Part shown: positions 5,652-5,936 of the stretch, piece by piece | Numbering within the stretch: the stretch's first letter is position 1 | Layout: each line of letters starts with the position of its first letter | Source: DASTGO01 sp035719045 | Lineage (GTDB): Bacteria > Actinomycetota > Actinomycetes > Actinomycetales > Kineosporiaceae | Direction of reading: 5' to 3' | DNA: 5,936 nucleotides | Assembly (NCBI GenBank): GCA_035719045.1 | Contig: DASTGO010000558.1 | Location: 1-5,936, forward strand | Position numbers and translations under genes: made by a program | The notes under the pieces: model-generated | Database searches by the model: none | What the model saw: only the letters and a program-made list of their open reading frames with translations | Told to the model about the DNA's origin: nothing

Positions 5652-5657
5652 CTCCTT
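5652..5657 (-). promoter_or_regulatory. Ribosome binding site that decides the infC start
   Basis: AAGGAG on the minus strand lies 6 nt before ATC 5645. It is within the frame that opens at ATG 5684, where it encodes Lys-Glu. No other start codon is placed to use it. A small hairpin, CGGU-N4-ACCG (5666-5677), lies just upstream. Confidence 0.7.
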
Positions 5658-5691
5658 CGCGACGTCGGTGGCGACCGTCCGCATACGGGAA

Positions 5692-5721
5692 AGGCTCCCG
5701 GACGCAGGCGCACGGGAGCCT
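5692..5721 (-). terminator. Terminator-like or attenuator hairpin in the infC leader
   Basis: AGGCUCCCG and CGGGAGCCU form a perfect 9-bp stem around a 12-nt loop; the stem is followed by UUCCCG, so only a short U-run is present. It ends eight bases before ATG 5684, and its 3' arm holds the only GGGAG available to that ATG. Its 5' arm can instead pair with 5824-5831. Confidence 0.5.
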
Positions 5722-5741
5722 CACAACGGACCATCGCCCCG

Positions 5742-5756
5742 TCCGGCAACGCCGGA
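5742..5756 (-). other. Stem-loop in the infC leader
   Basis: UCCGG-CGUUG-CCGGA forms a perfect 5-bp stem (6 bp with a 3-nt loop). Outside it, CCC and GGG can pair across a U-C mismatch. Confidence 0.45.
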
Positions 5757-5762
5757 AGGGCG

Positions 5763-5778
5763 GCCCCACGGATGGGGC
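5763..5778 (-). other. UNCG-type tetraloop hairpin in the infC leader
   Basis: GCCCCA-UCCG-UGGGGC is a perfect 6-bp stem closed by UCCG, a member of the very stable UNCG loop class, though with an A-U closing pair. The same class of loop is common in structured RNAs. Confidence 0.55.
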
Positions 5779-5839
5779 GGACCGGGACCCGGAACCTGCC
5801 TCAAGAGCGGGCGACGGGTGGGAGAGGCTCCACTTGCGC

Positions 5840-5859
5840 ACCGGGCCCATGGACCCGGT
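5840..5859 (-). other. Stem-loop near the 5' end of the infC leader
   Basis: ACCGGGU and GCCCGGU pair over seven positions (one G-U pair) around CCAUGG. In DNA the site is a near-perfect 20-bp palindrome with a single asymmetric position, so it could also be a protein-binding site just downstream of the candidate promoter. Confidence 0.45.
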
Positions 5860-5872
5860 CGGTCGGTCAACC

Positions 5873-5901
5873 ACGCTACCAGGTGGTGACGCCACCGTCC
5901 G
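5873..5901 (-). promoter_or_regulatory. Candidate promoter of the infC operon
   Basis: TAGCGT (5873-5878) fits the TAnnnT -10 pattern and is 17 nt from CGGACG (5896-5901), which keeps the GAC of TTGAC. The spacer holds the inverted repeat GGTGG-N5-CCACC (5882-5896). Transcription would start near 5866, giving a leader of about 220 nt to the AUC start. Weak -35; tentative. Confidence 0.3.
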
Positions 5902-5936
5902 CATCGAGGTCCGCGCACCGCTCACCGGAACCCAGG

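Noticed and set aside
5435..5749. Minus-strand ORF starting at ATG 5749 in the infC leader, as a leader peptide
   Set aside because: It runs deep into infC out of frame, so it does not look like a short leader peptide, and it has no run of a single amino acid of the attenuator kind.
5876..5935. Possible C-terminal tail of a further minus-strand gene (19 codons ending at TAG 5878)
   Set aside because: Nineteen open codons are too few to judge, another frame is open there as well, and the sequence matches no family I recognise. The neighbouring sequence beyond 5936 would settle it.

Overview
The window is a stretch of very GC-rich chromosome, almost certainly from an Actinomycetota species. 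Nearly every third codon position is G or C. The gene set and order, translation factor IF-3, L35, L20, an RNA 2'-O-methyltransferase, then PheS and PheT, is a conserved actinobacterial housekeeping block. The long IF-3 tail and the cysteine-rich PheS insertion also fit that phylum. No mobile element, CRISPR array, tRNA or rRNA gene was found.

Layout, reading the minus strand in its own direction (right to left). A structured leader of about 220-250 nt (5646-5936) precedes infC (5019-5645 from a proposed AUC start, or to 5684 from an upstream ATG). A 228-nt hairpin-rich gap follows (4791-5018), then rpmI (4596-4790), a 49-nt gap, rplT (4166-4546), a 91-nt gap, and a SpoU/TrmH-family methyltransferase gene (3208-4074). 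A ribokinase-like gene (2127-3104) lies on the plus strand, convergent with the methyltransferase and divergent from pheS. The minus strand resumes with pheS (776-1870) and pheT (1-771, cut by the window edge).

The minus-strand genes all serve translation: initiation fidelity (IF-3), assembly of the 50S subunit (L35, L20), probable rRNA modification, and charging of tRNA-Phe. The sugar kinase is the odd one out in both function and orientation.

No new multi-gene system is visible. The best leads are regulatory. (1) IF-3 appears to start at an AUC codon behind a strong AAGGAG site. (2) The infC leader can form mutually exclusive helices, as attenuators do. (3) The infC-rpmI gap is unusually long and structured, and contains three GTAC motifs spaced exactly 11 nt apart. 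(4) The methyltransferase start lacks a Shine-Dalgarno sequence and lies in an inverted repeat. (5) PheS carries a CxxC-x6-CxxC insertion. All RNA structures were paired by eye and not folded by computer.
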